Shown here piece by piece: positions 46,535 to 59,229 of a stretch of DNA of 64,000 nucleotides. This stretch comes from Cristatella mucedo. Taxonomy: Eukaryota; Bryozoa; Phylactolaemata; Cristatellidae. The translations under genes and the position numbers were made by a program. Every line of letters starts with the position of its first letter. Position 1 is the stretch's first letter. The stretch lies in NCBI GenBank assembly GCA_009760855.2, contig WPIO01000043.1:370001-434000 (forward strand), read 5' to 3'. The notes beneath the pieces were generated by a model. That model made no database searches, was not told the origin of the DNA, and saw only the letters and a list, made by a program, of their open reading frames with translations.

Positions 46535-46630
46535 GAGCTGGTTTAGTTGAGCTGTTAAGTTAAGATGCTCGCCCCGACCAATGTCTGGCTAAGGTCCTGA
46601 ACTCGAGCCCTGGTCCATATGTAAAGCACC
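46535..46630 (+). mobile_element. SINE-1 head
   Basis: GAGCTGGTTTAGTTGAGCTGTTAAG, GCTCGCCCCGACCAATGTCTGGCT, B-box-like AACTCGAGCCC and CATATGTAAAGCACC are present. The tail hairpin is truncated after its first arm. Confidence 0.8.
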
Positions 46631-48067
46631 ACATTCATATGCAACCTATTTATGCAGTAATAGTTGACCTGCAACGACGGCATCTTACGTATCTGTACGA
46701 CATTTTTAATGAAATTGTTGGTACTATTAAGACTAAAGTCAGCGGCTAGAATTGGAAACCTTATATTCTTCATTAGTTGTCGCCTCTGATCAATGCTTAA
46801 TAGAACGAGGGAAGGCGACCATGCCCTTTCCTCGGTTAGCTTCGATATTCCAGCGGGCCAAGCCGCCTCTTCTAAGCATTGCGGGAAGCTCTTCGTATGG
46901 TCATGCAAAGTGCAGTGACCCCTCCCCCAGTCAGCACTTTCTACTTGCCCTCTTTCCGCATTGGGGATTCTGTAACCGATCGATTCCTCCTGTGGAGTGC
47001 TTGGCTCTATCATTTTCGAGAACTCTAGTCAGCCACTTTACAACAGTTTCCAAATAGAGTATCCGTGGCATTTACCTTCTCTGACCATCTAGCCCATGTC
47101 CAAATTGCTACCTAAGAACCCAGCAACCAGCATGGGGAGTATGGGACTGCATCGTTTAATTTGACGAGTCACCTGAAAATTGCTGATACACGTCTGGGGT
47201 TCATTTATAACCACATGCTTCGATCATTCAGAAATTCCTCCGATTGAAAATCACTTCTGTAGCAAGAGTTTTTCCGATTGTGCCTACGAAAGCAGTATAA
47301 CTAATAGCTTCAAACACAGATAATGGTGGTAGCCTCTACTTCTGAGATTATATAAACTTATGACAAACAAATGAATTAAAGTATCAATATTAAAAATTAC
47401 ACGTAAATATAGCTGGGATTGCTATTTCGAACGCGAAAACATGTTTTCACTGACAAAGGAGCTGCATAAGCGATTGATAAGATAGCATAAACGAACAATA
47501 TCGGCTAAAATGCATTGACCAGTTTTGTACAAGGACAATGATATACACTGTCATTATAATATATTAGATCTGCGCTCAAATTTATTAGTTTGGTGTAAAT
47601 TAATCGCTTATTGCATTTGTTCTGACATTTGTGTCTCATCCCTAACCTGCTTTGTCATTCCCGCCCTTAATAGATGTGGTTTTGCAATATCTGCCATTAA
47701 TATTGAGCCCATCTCGATAAGTTTAAGTTGTGCAAAGCCAAAAGTACAGACACCATCGTTAGTTCTGGCTACTGTCCTATTGTCTCATTCTTCAAGTACT
47801 GACACGTCGTCGGGAGGTGCGTTGGGCAACTTAAGAAAGGAATGTACTTTTTTAAAACATAGGGTTAGTAGCAAAGCTATTACATTTTAAAGATTCGCAG
47901 ATGGAGAATTGAAGATGTGTAGGTGATTGTAAAAACATATCGTATGGGATTAGCATTTGTGGGATGTGCATAACTTGATACTAATAGGATAGGATAGCTA
48001 TGAGTTATTATTAGATTTCAGTGCGTGAGCTTTTTAGGAATTTCTTTGGTCAAAAAGCGCCACAAAA
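46631..48067. other. Putative intron, unidentified
   Basis: No repeat family was recognised. A minus-strand open frame of 152 codons (46555-47013) overlaps the SINE-1 antisense at its 3' end and shows no domain. Another frame on the plus strand (47525-47890) also lacks motifs. Confidence 0.4.
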
Positions 48068-48150
48068 TATAATAATAATAATAATAATTAACTTGATAAA
48101 GCGCCCTCAGAGAACTTAATCTCTCTCTAGGTGCTTTAAATTTGATAATA
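48068..48150 (-). mobile_element. LINE-A terminal hairpin and tail only
   Basis: A perfect AAAGCGCC arm with the inner AGAGA/TCTCT hairpin, preceded on the plus strand by (AAT)n and ended after GGTGCTTTAAATTTG. About 80 bases in total, with no further LINE-A. Confidence 0.85.
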
Positions 48151-48736
48151 GCGGGTACAAGGAATTTAGAAGGTGTGCTTTAAATTTTGGACATTAATGT
48201 TAAAGTGGTCCAAACAAAACCTGAAGGGATGGATAATGGCTTATGGAAATCTGGAAAAAGGAGACTTGGTTCCTTGGGGCAATCTGTAACTGCTGCATTC
48301 ACTTAGTTGTTGCTTGAGGGACTTAAAACAAACAAGCTAAAATACTACTTTGAGGCTACAACTAATGTTTAACAAAAGAGCTGTGGGATATATATTTAAA
48401 CGACTCTATTCGTCATGCTTCGATTCATTAATTGGTTAGAAACAAAAATGCGAAATAATGAAATATGAGTAATCTTTTTCTAAAAACGTTTTCCATCCCA
48501 GTTTTACATTAGGTTTAGTTTTAAGGGCATGAACAATTACGACACTTATCTTTTCATCAAGATTGTGCCCTTTTTGAGCGGATTTTATCAGTCAAACTTT
48601 GCTATTTGCAACTTGATCTCAGACAACAGTGTAAATCCGAAAATGACCCTTCCGACGCTGGATAACAAGAATACGAGTTTTCGCAATACATTTAATCAAT
48701 GAGCCGTAGATTCAACACACGCAGCTGAGAATGGTT
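48151..48736. other. Putative intron, unidentified
   Basis: Nothing recognised. It is followed by a pyrimidine-strand C-rich block. Confidence 0.45.
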
Positions 48737-48879
48737 GTAGGATATTTCCCTCCCCTGTCGTTCAACCCCCCCCCCCGACATTTCCCCCCCCCTAGTGTAT
48801 CCTAGGAAATTCCCCCGCCCCGCTATTCCCTCCGTAGAACTTTCCCCCTTATTTTTGATGAATTTTTAATAAGAATACA

Positions 48880-48913
<34 letters not shown>

Positions 48914-49374
48914 TCTATTTAAATAAAATCAACTCAGTACAATTGGATGTTTTGTTAATTCCGCATGACATTCACTGGTCTGCCTTGTATTACACATTCT
49001 ATTTGAGTAGTCTAATCACAAATATTGTACTTTGATATTTTTCTCGATGAACTACTGATAGGCCAATTAGATTAATCACGAAATGCGAGCAATAAAAAGG
49101 TGCAAATAATCACGGCACTTCTCAAAATGCGTATTAGTTTTGATGTAGGTATATAAACCCTAAAGCATAAACCCTAAACCCTAAAACTCTAAATTAAAAA
49201 CCCTAAACCATAAACACTAAACCCTAAAACCCTAAACCCTAAATATTAAACCCTAAACACTAATCCCTTAACCCTAACATCCTAAAACCCTTAATCCAGA
49301 ACCCTAAACACTAAACCATAAACTCAAAAGCCCTAAATCCTAAACCCTTTACCCGAGGCGGAGAAATATCCTAC
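48737..49374. repeat. Compound block: C-rich tract, TA/GA repeat, degenerate CCCTAAA array between inverted repeats
   Basis: A 12-base sequence GTAGGATATTTC (48737-48748) is repeated inverted as GAAATATCCTAC (49363-49374). Inside lie C-rich runs with repeated TTTCCC or ATTCCC (48745-48850), a (TA)n(GA)n at 48884-48913, and a degenerate array of CCCTAAA units (49155-49354). To the right, 49375-49450 contains GGGAAATGTCC and GGGAGAATTCC, echoing the left block in opposite orientation. The internal 48914-49150 segment is unique. Confidence 0.7.
49155..49354. repeat. Degenerate telomere-like (CCCTAAA)n array
   Basis: Roughly 25 imperfect 6-8 base units, most often CCCTAAA with CACTAAA, CCATAAA and CCCTTAA variants. 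The 7-base form corresponds to TTTAGGG on the minus strand rather than the TTAGGG usual in animals. High divergence suggests an old interstitial array or an AC-rich simple repeat that only resembles a telomere. Confidence 0.85.
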
Positions 49375-49878
49375 CCAAAGTGGGAAATGTCCGGGTGACG
49401 GAATTACGGGAATCGTCAGGCAGAACGTCCAGGGAGAATTCCGTACCCAACCGGGAACACTATGACGCTGTAATGGCTCCAATCATTAATTTCACAAGAA
49501 CTTTGATTTCGCCACGAAATTTAGGAATCCACGTGACAGAAAGATATGCATTGTATTAGATTTCCAAATTTCTATTCTACTGGCTATCCTTCAAATAAAT
49601 AAAATAAGTGAAGTTAAAAATGAAAGAAGCAGCATGTGTCACTGCAGTGGCCAGCACTGCCTTTTTCTTCGGTTCATGGCCATCGAATTAATATTCGGAC
49701 ACAGCTAATGCAGTCTAATGTGTGGGAAAGGAACGTCTCTATTGTGGACTCTACTTATATTAAGATACTGATTAAAAGGAACGGATCATGTTAATTCTCT
49801 CAAGTAAATTTTGGAATGAACGAGAAAATTGAATAATTTCTTGGTAAGAGGCAAAAATTCATATTCAACGAGCATTCC
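49375..49878. other. Putative intron, unidentified
   Basis: G-rich short motifs at the left margin, otherwise nothing recognised. Confidence 0.4.
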
Positions 49879-50906
<1,028 letters not shown>

Positions 50907-51090
50907 GCCGTGATGGCACACTAGGTAAGGCGGTTGCTTTCACGACCTCAGTCCCGAGGTCGTGGGTTCCATTCCTGTGGTGGACGATTCTTCATCGCCA
51001 GTGCAAGCGGTGGTGATAGCCATAAAGGCTCTTCTGTCGCCATACAAAAAGAGGCTGTTTATTCAGCTAGGATTTCTTTATTTATTTATT
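50907..51090 (+). mobile_element. SINE-2 copy
   Basis: GCCGTGATGGCACACTAGG head, GGGTTCCATTCC B-box-like site, CCAGTGCAAGCGGTGG hairpin, AAAGAGGCTGTTTATTCAGCTAGG and an (ATTT)n tail. Confidence 0.9.
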
Positions 51091-51104
51091 AAAGACTATT
51101 GAGG

Positions 51105-52480
<1,376 letters not shown>

Positions 52481-53654
52481 CTTTACGATGTACGGGTTCT
52501 TGAAGCCCTTTAAAAATTCTCTCAAAACTTCATTATTTTCAAAGCTTGAAACCAGCTACCAATCGACACTGTTTCAGGATTATTTGACATAAAAGTAAGA
52601 TTAGAAATGGGCTCCAGTTTCCAAGGACCTCTTAATCTTTAATGACTATAGGAGGGAGATTTGTTTACCTTATTTTTGTATCCACGGTCGAATGTAGAAA
52701 TCCCGGAAAACCTACTAAGAAATGTTACAGGTTGCAATTTAGAAGTATTTTAAGTTAGAGTTGGTTGCCAGAAAACAGGGATTTGCAGAATTTTGTCAGT
52801 GACAAAGGCTTACAAATTTCGGCCGTGCCTTTGACAACTAGGGAGTTAGACTTCCATTATTAGCCTGCCAATTGCATGACATCTCATAAATCTGTTTTAG
52901 GTCTACAGGGATTCAGTAAACGAATTACTGGACTTCATTCATTCATTGAAAAAAGATTACCACATTGTTCCAATCTTCCTATTGGCGACTCGAAGGAAAT
53001 TTCAAAGGTGAATCTTCACACCTAGCCTTCATTAGGACTACAGGTAGCGTAGCATTCCTTATTACTGACATGGAGATATTTAAACAGTCAGATGACAGCA
53101 TATGAACATTGTGCAAGGCGTAGGGTTTACCCTTAAGGTTTAAGATTAAAGATTTAGCATTTGGGGTTCTGGGTTCGAGTTGTGACTTTTTTATTTCTGA
53201 TTCGGAATTCAGGGTTCCGGTTCAATGGATACGTTTCAAGATTCCAGATTTAGCTACTCCCATCGCATGGTATACGCTGCACGTTATAAGTTATAAGGAA
53301 TAGTTATATGCAATTGTCAATAGGTAATATAGTATACGGTGGCTTTATATCGTATGGTTTGCGGCCTCTGATTATTGTTTAGGTGGTAGGATTTGCTGTT
53401 ATCATATTAGATATTATGGTTTCGGCATTACAGTTTGGGGATGCCGGTTTCGCGTTCACAGTTCCTCACTTATGGCCTATGGTCTTTGGTTCGGGTTTAC
53501 CAATCTGTCTCTCAGCCTATTGCTTATTCAATTAATGTTTAATGTGTAGGGCCTATTAATTATGGATTATGGTCTGGGGTTTAGATTTAAGGTGAAGGTG
53601 GCTTGAAGCCAATTATAAACTAGGCTGCATAACGCCCTCTTTTTCTTCGTGATT
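52481..53654. other. Putative intron with degenerate GGTT-rich stretch
   Basis: From about 53115 to 53590 there are many GGTTTA, GGGTTC, TTAGG and GGTTTCGG motifs, weakly reminiscent of a decayed (TTTAGGG)n array. Otherwise nothing recognised. Confidence 0.35.
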
Positions 53655-54083
53655 TTACCAAGTTACAGCTGGGTATGCATAACATTCTTTACATCTTGCA
53701 TGTCTGACTGGCTGGAGAAGTGAAATTTCCCTGGCGAGTTGGAAAATTGTTCGTAAAAGAATTTCCGTATCCCAAAACATATCAAACATATTTTCGTGTT
53801 GGTTTGTTAATAAAATGTTATCTCCAAACTTCACAGCTATTGCACGAGGCGAAACCCAATTACGGATAGGAATTGACGTTTTTTTGCATAGAATTTCAAA
53901 CAAGTTGCATTCGTCTTGGTATCTGCCACGGTTCTGTCTAACAAGCATCGATAGGTGACCAACGAATGCCCATAGCTGCATTTGTTTCTTGGCGTCGTCG
54001 ATTGTTGGGGCCGCCTCCTGGAACGAGACAACGGGACGACCATGCCCATCTGTTGCCCTTATCACCTGGCATGGAAAGGACAT
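53655..54083 (-). CDS. Open segment of unknown nature, possible exon or pseudogene
   Basis: A minus-strand frame of 142 codons. A plausible acceptor (tcctttccatgccag) would make the frame start at VIRATDGHGRPVVSFQEAAPT; the most ordered part is MQLWAFVGHLSMLVRQ and DTEILLRTIFQLAREISLLQ. A second frame just upstream (54234-53938) contains NNTCVRKVDELSLALCSAS and meets it at the same point, so the pair may be one old coding region broken by a frameshift or intron. No family was recognised. It lies inside the intron between the two Ig exons, so it would be a nested gene, alternative exon or pseudogene. Confidence 0.3.
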   Translation of the reverse strand: MSFPCQVIRATDGHGRPVVSFQEAAPTIDDAKKQMQLWAFVGHLSMLVRQNRGRYQDECNLFEILCKKTSIPIRNWVSPRAIAVKFGDNILLTNQHENMFDMFWDTEILLRTIFQLAREISLLQPVRHARCKECYAYPAVTW

Positions 54084-54241
54084 TTACATATGATAAGCTG
54101 AGATTGTCACTTGCAGAGCACAGTGCAAGACTTAACTCGTCTACCTTCCGAACACATGTGTTGTTGAGAGAAAATTCGAAATACGTTAGCAAGAAATGGC
54201 CCTTGGGAGCATTTAAGAAGTTAGAAACCATCACTTTGTGA

Positions 54242-54828
54242 CTTTAAAGGAGATACTTCCTCCAACTGAGCTACTATCTCAGGTTCACAACATGTTTTTG
54301 TGTCGTCATGCTCAATGAATTTATTGAGTTACCTAATGAGATGTCACCCTACTGATGAGCCTCTGCGTGTAGCGAATACTTCACAATTCTTCTGCTGTTG
54401 TAGGTTGCCTTAATTCTACGTTAATATATGGAGAAGTGAAATCTCTAAAAGACAGAGCCTACTTCTACATCTTGCTTTGTGCTTTTAATAAAAATGCTGT
54501 TGCAAAATATGTGAATCTTCCTCGATCGATAGTCTTGAATATAAACCTGAGGGGGCGGATTTTCACGTTTCACCAGTGATTCTTTTAGTATAAGGCATTT
54601 CCTTTCCATTATTTTTAAAGGCATTTTACGCGTTTTAATTTCAATTTTATGAAAAATATTTTAGGGTAAACTAAAGTTACAACGAGGATAAATGTTCTAG
54701 TTCAAATCAATTTTTCACTGAGCAAACAGGAATGATCTAGCTTAAGGAGTAAAGATGAGCTGCGTAATATCCTTAGTGTTTTTCGAGTAGCCAAGTCAGA
54801 AGTGTAAGCACACTCCAATAGTACTCAC
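54242..54828. other. Putative intron, unidentified
   Basis: Sequence immediately downstream (minus sense) of the Ig exon donor. Nothing recognised. Confidence 0.45.
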
Positions 54829-55122
54829 AGTAAATGTCTAATTTGACATTTGAAGAACGGGTAGGGCACCATTTCATACTGCTTGTGCAGATCACTCTGA
54901 GGCCATTCCATAATCGCATTGGTACAAAATTTGCCTCAATCATGTTAATTCCTTCGGAAGTGGAAGTGAGTGTAGCCAGAGGCTTAATGTCATCAATCGT
55001 GAAATTGAAGCCAAGAGACACATTGAAGCCATAAGCAGGATCATCGCGACACTTGATTAATCCTTTTGAACCAGCTTTATACCAATGATTCATCACAATG
55101 TCGGGATCATGAGTAGGGCAGT
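54829..55122 (-). CDS. IgSF receptor gene: membrane-distal Ig-like domain exon
   Basis: The exon lies between an acceptor (tttatgttatgcag|AC at 55123) and a strong donor (TACT|GTGAGT at 54828). It is 294 bases, phase 1 at both ends, the usual one-domain-per-exon arrangement. The domain contains KGLIKCRDDP with the first conserved Cys, sequons NVS and NFT, NMIEANF in the E-strand position and LRVICTSS with the second Cys. A further Cys (KWC) follows, then NVKLDIY as the G strand. The canonical core Trp is not obvious, so the fold assignment is by Cys spacing and strand pattern. Splicing to 45717 gives an in-frame Ig-to-Ig linker. Confidence 0.75.
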
Positions 55123-55711
55123 CTGCATAACATAAAATAACAAACATAATTCGTCAAGGATTACGTAATAACACATGTTAGTTTAGGAGTCTTCACAATA
55201 AAACCAAAACTGTGAAATACTACCTTCAACAACAGCAAGTCATATCTAATCCTAATAAAAATTCATTCTGTCGCAGCATGATTCCTCAGCCCGAGGTCAA
55301 ACAGTAATAATCTAGTAAAATAAAACTAATTCCACGTTACTTTCACTGAGATTTTGAAATAATAGTAACATATAGATACATAGCAATAAATTAATAGCTA
55401 TAAATGCTATTGGAGGTGGGGCTGTAGATAACTTTTTCATATTTTACTATTTACGTTACAATGCTTCTGTAACCCAGATTTTAAAATATTAGTTCATTTG
55501 TAGACGATGCAAATAATTGCAAGCATGCATTAGGGCTATTCGTAGTCCAGAACAGTTAGGACGACATATTCATGTAACTATTGTTTAACTTGGTCATCTT
55601 TTAGAACTATGGTTGAAGTAATAGGCTTTGAAGACCAATGCACTGAGTGTCACTCAACTCGGCCTCTGTAAAGTCCCTAAATAAAGATTAATTTTATTAT
55701 ATGCAATATCA
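55123..55711. other. Putative intron, unidentified
   Basis: AT-rich DNA upstream (minus sense) of the Ig exon. No exon or repeat family recognised. Confidence 0.45.
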
Positions 55712-55741
55712 AAGCGATTGCTAAAACCCTTTCATGGAACT

Positions 55742-55808
<67 letters not shown>

Positions 55809-55852
55809 CTCTTAACGTTTGCTGCAAACGTAACACGATTGAATGGTTAATA
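55712..55852 (-). mobile_element. LINE-A 3' end with hairpin converted to (CT)n
   Basis: The sequence CATGGAACTCAATCTCTCTC... to ...CGGCTCTTAACGTTTGCTGCAAACGTAACACGATTGAATGG is a LINE-A terminus. The inner stem AATCTCTCTCTAGGCGC has expanded into 31 CT units. A younger LINE-A has inserted its tail immediately after at 55853. Confidence 0.82.
55745..55806. repeat. (CT)n microsatellite, 31 units, in LINE-A hairpin
   Basis: A pure CT run bounded by CTCAAT on the left and CGGCTCTTAAC on the right, which are the flanks of the LINE-A terminal hairpin. Confidence 0.97.
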
Positions 55853-57930
55853 ATAATAAAAAAAAATAATAATTCACTTGATAAAGCACCCTCAGGGAAC
55901 TTAATCTCTCTCTAGGCGCTTTCCATTTACTGTAAAGTGAAATGCAATTGAATGGTAAGTAAAATCATGCTTGAAAAACAAACGAAATGAATAATATAGT
56001 TAGGGGTGACATACACGGGGTCAGCATGCAAATGCGGTTAATGGCAGCATGCACAGTGTCAGCACGCAAAAGCACATCAAGGACGAGTCACAGGGACCCA
56101 CTAAATGCTGTCCTGAGTAGGTGTGTTTTTATCTTCCTTTTAAATGTGGTCAGGTCAGGGGATGTTCAGACGCAGGTCGGGATGGAGTTCCAGGCTTTGG
56201 GAGCATATGAACTAAATGCACAGTCTCCAAAGGATTTAAGGTTTGTACGAGGTATTTCTAGACTGTTGGATTCCGAAAAGCGGGTGGTACGATGCTTGGC
56301 CTGATGGGGTAGTATATCTGACAGATAGGCTGGAGCCATAGAATGAAGGGACCTAAAAGTGAGTGACAAAACCTTGGAGTCAATCCGTTGATTGACTGGT
56401 AGCCAGTGCAGGTCGGCGAGAAGTGGAGAAATGTGGCAACTGCGATGCTCACGACAGACAAGCCTAGCTGCAGAGTTTTGCACCAGCTGCAATCGCCAGA
56501 ACGCACATGCTGGTAGGCCAGTAAGCAGTGAGTTGCAGAAGTCGAGACAGGATGTCATGAATGCATGAACCAACTTGGACGTGGTATCTTTATCTAAACA
56601 AGCCCGCATTGTAGCTATGTTATGAAGCTGAAAATAGGCGGATTTGACTGTAGAGCTGATATGGTCGTCTAACGAGAGGTCGCTTTGGAATATGGCACCT
56701 AGATTTCGAGCTGATTCAACTGGAGATATGCTGGCAGAGCCAATTTTGAGAGTCAGCCTTTCCATTCTTCGGATCACACTGGGTTTGCCCATAACTAGTA
56801 AGTTAGTTTTATCATCGTTAAGTTTTAGAAAATTGGCTGGCATATATGTGCGGATGTCATCAATGCATGCAGCTAGTGAGTTTAGAGAATTTGTGGTGCT
56901 CGAAGGCTGGGAGGGATCAAAGCAAAGGTACACCTGAGTGTCATCCGCATAGAAGTTAAAGCCTAGATTGTGCTTAGCAATCACATCAGCAAGAGGCAGA
57001 GTATAAACCGTGAAAAGAACCGGACCTAGCACTGAGCCCTGAGGTACTCCATATTTCCGAGGTACTTCAGATGATCTTTGTCCATTCACGTCAATACTCT
57101 GGAGTCTCCCACTGAGATAGGACCTGAACCACTGCAGAGCAGTGCCAGTGATGCCCAGGCGAGATGAGAGGCGCTCTAGAAGATTTTTGTGATCGATAGT
57201 ATCAAAAGCTGCCGAAAGATCAAGCAAAACAAGCAGAGACACTCTGACCATGTCTGCATTCCCAAGTGGGTCGTTGTATACCCTAAGCAATGCTGACTCT
57301 GTGTAGTGATTAGCTCTAAAGCCAGACTGGAACTTGCCAGCAAGGTGTGAGGTTTCGATATACGAGTTTAGCTGGTCCGCCACGACCCGTTCGAGTGTCT
57401 GATAGGAATGGTAGAAGGGAAACTGGGTGGTAGTTGCTCAAGTTCTCTTGGTCAAGTGCAGCTTTCTTGAGAAGTGGCCTGACTACAGCTTTTTTGAAAG
57501 GTGCTGGGACATGACCTGAGGCTAATGACATACTATGACATGACCTGAGGCTAATGACATACTAATTATGTTAATTATGCATGGCAGCAGCAGATCAATG
57601 CAACGTAGGAGCAGGACAGTGGGAATAGGGTCCAGAGGACTTGCTGTCTTCTTTGATTGAGATACGAACTTTAGGACTAGATCACTAGTGACCTGCTTAA
57701 ATGCAGACATTGAGGTGCAGCCAGGAACCGAGGAACAGCATTCTAGTGCGGAGGCTGTCATCGCAGGGATGGATTCCCTGATCTTGTCTATCTTCTGCAC
57801 AAAGAATCGAGAGAAGCGATCGGCTAGATCATCATTAGGATCATCAGGTAAGGAGCTAATCTGGGAACGGTTGAGGAGATGGTTTATTGTCGACATCAGC
57901 ATTTTTGGATTGTGCATCGTGGATTGTGCG
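55853..57930 (-). mobile_element. LINE-A copy, best preserved (RT and upstream linker), about 2.1 kb
   Basis: Tail and hairpin at 55853-55921, 3' UTR to about 56160, then a 405-residue open frame (57383-56166, minus). RT motif A is LLVLLDLSAAFDTIDH (catalytic Asp about residue 55), motif [17 protein letters not shown] (about 112-127), motif C YADDTQ (about 145-150) and motif D KLNDDKTNLLVMG. A C-terminal domain with DFCNSLLTGLP, LHWLPVNQRI and FGDCAFSSYAPKAWNS follows. Upstream frames at 57316-57531 and 57522-57917 hold [11 protein letters not shown] and MSTINHLLNRS, DRFSRFFVQKIDKIRESI. They are disconnected from the RT by a 2-base loss near 57400 and a 29-base tandem duplication at 57509-57566. 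The endonuclease is absent. RNA-templated cut-and-copy activity is inferred from family membership. Confidence 0.95.
57509..57566. repeat. 29-bp tandem duplication in LINE-A
   Basis: Units 57509-57537 and 57538-57566 differ at one base (ACTATG against ACTAAT at the ends). The duplication occurs in no other LINE-A copy here and shifts the reading frame. Confidence 0.95.
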
Positions 57931-58012
57931 TGTGGTTAGAGGTAGCATGCTCGGTAAACAACAAAAAAACATGGTTAGGAAGTTATTTGCATAAGGTCAG
58001 CATGCAATTGAG
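57931..58012 (-). mobile_element. LINE-A 3' UTR fragment
   Basis: GGTAGCATGCTCGGTAAACAAC...ACATGGTTAGG...GGTCAGCATGCAA matches the variant 3' UTR at 37920-37990. No tail or coding sequence is attached. It marks the 5' side of the 55853-57930 copy. Confidence 0.7.
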
Positions 58013-58224
58013 TTACCTAATGGGGCTAAAAATATAAATGAAATATATATTTTATTGGTTCGTGTAAACAAGAGTACTCACAAATTATTGAATGACTTTC
58101 AGCAATAATATTCATAGTCCTTAGAAACAATTGTATAATAACACCAATGCTTGTTGGAATTTACCCCAAGCCAAAGCGACTGATAACTATGCATCACTGT
58201 GCCTTCTCTAGAATTCGGTTTATC

Positions 58225-59229
58225 ATAGGTACTGGGCTGCAATGGTTAAGATAATATCTCAGCAGGAGACCGTTGAGTATTGATTTGAATAATAAAAGAT
58301 CATCCAATGAACCCCTAAAATACGCGATACTGCTAATATACATGCCTCTGTACTTCGTCTAGTTCTTCATACTGTTTATACTGACACTCTTGCCGATGTG
58401 ATGGCAGGCAATGCGAAGGCCTGATTTACAGCGCACATTACACTCAGTTTACCTTTGCTTTGATCCATCCAAGCCCACCCCCCAAGTACATTTTATTCCC
58501 TCACTTTCATTGCTCTGTGGAGCAGTGTCGTCCTCTCATAAACATCAAACTTTCTCGATTGAACTGACGATTAAACAAACTTATTAGGTAGGGGCAAAAG
58601 ATATGATTCATAAATGGGTCAACCTAAAGCTTAAAATCTGCTGCTCTGGCATGCTTTTTTTTAATACGCACTAAATCTAGATGTCCTATTCTGATGAGAC
58701 CTTTCATTGGACAACAATTATAGCTCTACAGTAAAGTCTGCCTACTTTTAGCTGCATAATATTGCTAAGATTCGGGCTTACTTAGAAAAGGATAATGCAT
58801 CTAAATTTTTCTATGCCTTTTTGAAAGCCGGTCTTGACTTCTGTAACTGTCCGCTTGCTGGTCGACTCGCCTGTGCAATCAAGTGCTTACAGTTGGTGCA
58901 AAACTCTACAGCTAGTCTTCTCTGTCCTTAGTGTCCCATTTGCCATATCAGATTACTTCTGGCTGACCTGCTTAGCTTGCAATCAAGAAATCAATCTACT
59001 TCAAGGTTCCATCACTTTCTTTAACGAATTTTTGGATTTTTTACTCCTACTTTCCTAACCAATTTACTCCCAATCAAGCAAATAATCACACCACCAGCTA
59101 TTACGAATCGAATCGTTTAGCTACTACTGTAAGGTCCATCTAATCCTTTAGAGACTCTGCCTTTAGTTCGTCCTCTTTCAAAGTCTGGGATTCACTTCCG
59201 ACTGGTGTGGTAACATCCCTTGACTTGAA
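58225..59229 (+). mobile_element. LINE-A relic, RT motif B to C-terminus
   Basis: Plus-strand matches begin at GGGCTGCAATGGTTAAG (LQWF region). They continue through the motif C area (TTACACTCAGTTTACCTTTGCTTTGATCC) and C-terminal landmarks DFCNCPLAG, AIKCLQLVQN, to the KVWDSLP region. It joins LINE-B at 59230. Confidence 0.8.

Noticed and set aside
49155-49354. Chromosome end or CRISPR-like array
   Set aside because: Units are 6-8 bases, highly degenerate and embedded in unique DNA on both sides. There are no spacers and no terminal position.
55987-56304. Plus-strand frame starting MNNIVRG, also seen at 17340, 40524 and 19825
   Set aside because: It is the antisense of the LINE-A 3' UTR and C-terminal region. 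The same shadow recurs in every copy.
56166-57383. Host telomerase, retrovirus or group II intron reverse transcriptase
   Set aside because: Motifs [17 protein letters not shown] and YADDTQ, the EEP endonuclease in sister copies, and the 3' hairpin with ATT tail fit a CR1/L2-type LINE. There are no LTRs, protease or integrase.
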